Source of the DNA: Bactericera cockerelli | Lineage: Eukaryota; Arthropoda; Insecta; Hemiptera; Triozidae | Assembly (NCBI GenBank): GCA_024516035.1 | Contig: CM044964.1 | Location: 18,047,084-18,111,083, forward strand | Direction of reading: 5' to 3' | Length of the DNA: 64,000 nucleotides | In this document: positions 59,301-62,300 of the stretch, piece by piece | Position numbering within the stretch: position 1 is the stretch's first letter | Layout of the letters: each line of letters starts with the position of its first letter | The notes under the pieces: model-generated | Seen by the model: only the letters and a program-made list of their open reading frames with translations | The model's database searches: none | What the model was told of the DNA's origin: nothing | Translations under genes and position numbers: made by a program

Positions 59301-62300
59301 ACTTCGGAAGTTTACCGAATCGAAACGTCCCAGAATTGACTGAACAATTATCGCAGAATTTGGTGGAAACGTTTTCTTCCCCAGTGGCTCCCTCGAGTAG
59401 CTTATCTTATTCACGAGTGGTGAACGAACGGGATGTTGCGTTGCCTAAGAAGCACCGCGCAGGATCTCACACCCCTCCCGTCATGAGTCACCCCCCTCCC
59501 TCATTCAACCAAGGTCATCGTGACCATCCGGAAAACCCGTCCTCACACTATCCGTCCGCTAAAAAACTGCCAAAGGACGTCCCAAATTCTTCCAACTTCC
59601 GCAGAACACCCACGCCTTCAATACTCAAGAAAACCTCCACCTCGTCCTCACTAGGCAACGAGTCCTCGAAGAAAGTATCTATTGATGTGCCTCCCGCGTG
59701 CGTTCACAATCCGGCAGGATCCCCCGCCGACCAGACGGCCAAAGTTCCGTTCCTGTCGACAGCAAAACTTCCGCTGCTGTTCTTAGACATGAAAAGTATT
59801 CGCGTCATCATTCCCGTGGAAGGCTATGGAGGGGAAAAAAGAGGAACGTGTTCTGAACGTGAGGAAAAATCAAAAGGAAATGGAGCTAGTGGTGAGAGGA
59901 AAGAGACTGAAAGTGGCGAAAAACGAACACTCGGTAACTTTTCTGTCAAAAATAGTCATGGCATGGAAAATTTACAATCCAAACACAATCAATCGAGTGC
60001 CTCCTGTGCCAAATCGAGTGCCTCCTGTGCCAAATCGAGTGCCTCCTGTGCCAAATCGAGTGTCTCCTGTGACTCAGCCAGGAAAGGATCTTCTGAGGGT
60101 CGTTCCACTTCGGCAACTATTCCTAATCCTTCCTTGGCCCTGTCTGAGATCCCCCACGACACCATCATCCTCTCCTTCTCCTCCATCTGTATTTCGCCCC
60201 AAGTGGAGAACCCCCTCACCCGCATTGAGATGCGACCAGACCTCATGGGGCTAGCTCGCAAGTTCAGCGTGGTTCACGTCCTCGGCTCACAAATCGAGGA
60301 CCGCCAGTACTCGTTCGAAGTGGGCGCTGTCAAAATAAATTCAGGTTCGCATACTCTTAGTATTTTTAGGACATTAAGCTTTATTAGGTAGAACAAAAAA
60401 TATATACAGTAGAACACAATGAAATATAAAGAAAAACAAAAAGATTAAACAAATATACAAGAAGGAAAAAAAGAGAGAAATGTCCTACCTAAAGGGCGGG
60501 CTTATTGCCTGTGGCAATCTCTTCCACCCAACTCTTTCTTTTTTTTGCGCTTCAGTGTAATACTTCTGCTCCTGACTTATTTTTTTAATATCGGATTTTT
60601 TTGTAAATATACAATTATACATACATAAGAATGTAAATATACATAAGAATGTCAAAATGCTTATTCTTTAATATTGGTAAAAGATTAGTTTTTTTAATTT
60701 AAACGGCATCGGCAGTCTAGCAACGTTTCTATGGCATTTTTTTTCTTTTTCGAACACCAGTAAAATAAAAAGTCCTAGGTGGGTGTAAACTATTAACAAA
60801 ATATATGTATGTCCCTTCACTGGCCAGGTATATGGAGTGAGTTGGAGCGCGGTACGCTGCTCTCTCGAAGCTCGGAGCTCGAACTAAACGCGGCCCTGAT
60901 CTGGAACTCGGGCCAAACCCCCGGGGCCCCCCCTAACACGCTGCCCCTGCTACGGGAGTTCAACATAAGCGCCACGCTCGCACCCTGTATAGTGTTCCTG
61001 TATGAGGCGGTGCTGGTAGCTGGGACGTCTCTAGAGGTGAGAACTGTATATGCGGTGCAAAAAAGAAACATTTCATAAAGTTATACCACAAGAAACCTAG
61101 GATTGCTAGAGAAATGAAGTTCACGGCAATTATGAACTTTGTGTACTGTATAATCGGAAATGAGGTGCCGAAACCAGGATGGTAGTGGTGGTGTCAGAAG
61201 TAGGATCCGTTCGGGGTACTAAGTAATTGAAACTTGAAAAAAAAAAACCGTCTTAAGCTCCGCGTCATTTGTGTAGTTTATTGTTTGTGAAATGAAGTAC
61301 TTAAAATTTAAATTGCACAGGACTCTCTAACCACTTTTCAAAATGAGCTTTTTTTCCCTCATGAACAAATTAAAATGTAAATACCATGATTTGAACCCAA
61401 TTGCTAATGGACGGATTTAATCATGTACTTAACAAACAACATTATACACAATTAAATTACTAATGGCCAGTTAAGTTTTCGATTAATCCGTCCGTTAGTA
61501 ACAATGCATTCTACAATAAAGCCTAATTGCATAGTTGCTAATGGATAAATTGACAGATTGAATTATGAACTTAAACATTTTTATACACAAGCCAATGGCT
61601 AATGGCCCATCATGTTTACAAATTAATCAGTCTATTAGTAACTATGCAATCCATAATAAGTTTTGCATAATTATTTAACCCTCCCCCATTTCAGTTGAGT
61701 GCAGGCAAAGACATCTGTCTCTCTCTCACGCTAGCCCAACTTCATCTTCTCTCCCATCTCTGCCGACAACTGCATGCTTCCCTCTCTCCCTTGGGGAAGC
61801 ACAAGATCAGTTCGCGCGGTGGAACAGCACAATGCTCAACTTGCTTTGAAACAACTCCAAGCGGTGTTATGGTCCCGTTTGAAATGCTGATCACAGGAAG
61901 ATCTCTTCAGGTGGAGTTGTTTGAATCTGAGGTAGGTGGTTGAGTCAAATTAATTTGAGGTATTGTTCCATTTAGTAACTGAAAATATAAATCAATAAAG
62001 TGTTGTAAAATATTAGACGAAAACAAAATACATAATAAACTTTGTTTCGTGTTAATATAGGCCGGTGGCCGCTGGCGAGATTGACACAGTTGAAAGTTCT
62101 TGTTTCCATAAAAAGGTTCCGTTTTAAATTCAACCAGTTGTTCTGTTAACTGTAGATCTCACCAGATCCTTTCTTCGAATTAATGATGCCATATTAAGAC
62201 CTTTCATATACAGCACACTAAAAGGCGCCAAGCTGTCCCGGCTTTCAAAATTTTTGGACCTTAGGGACCTCAATAAACAGGCCTACGAAATTTCATCAAA

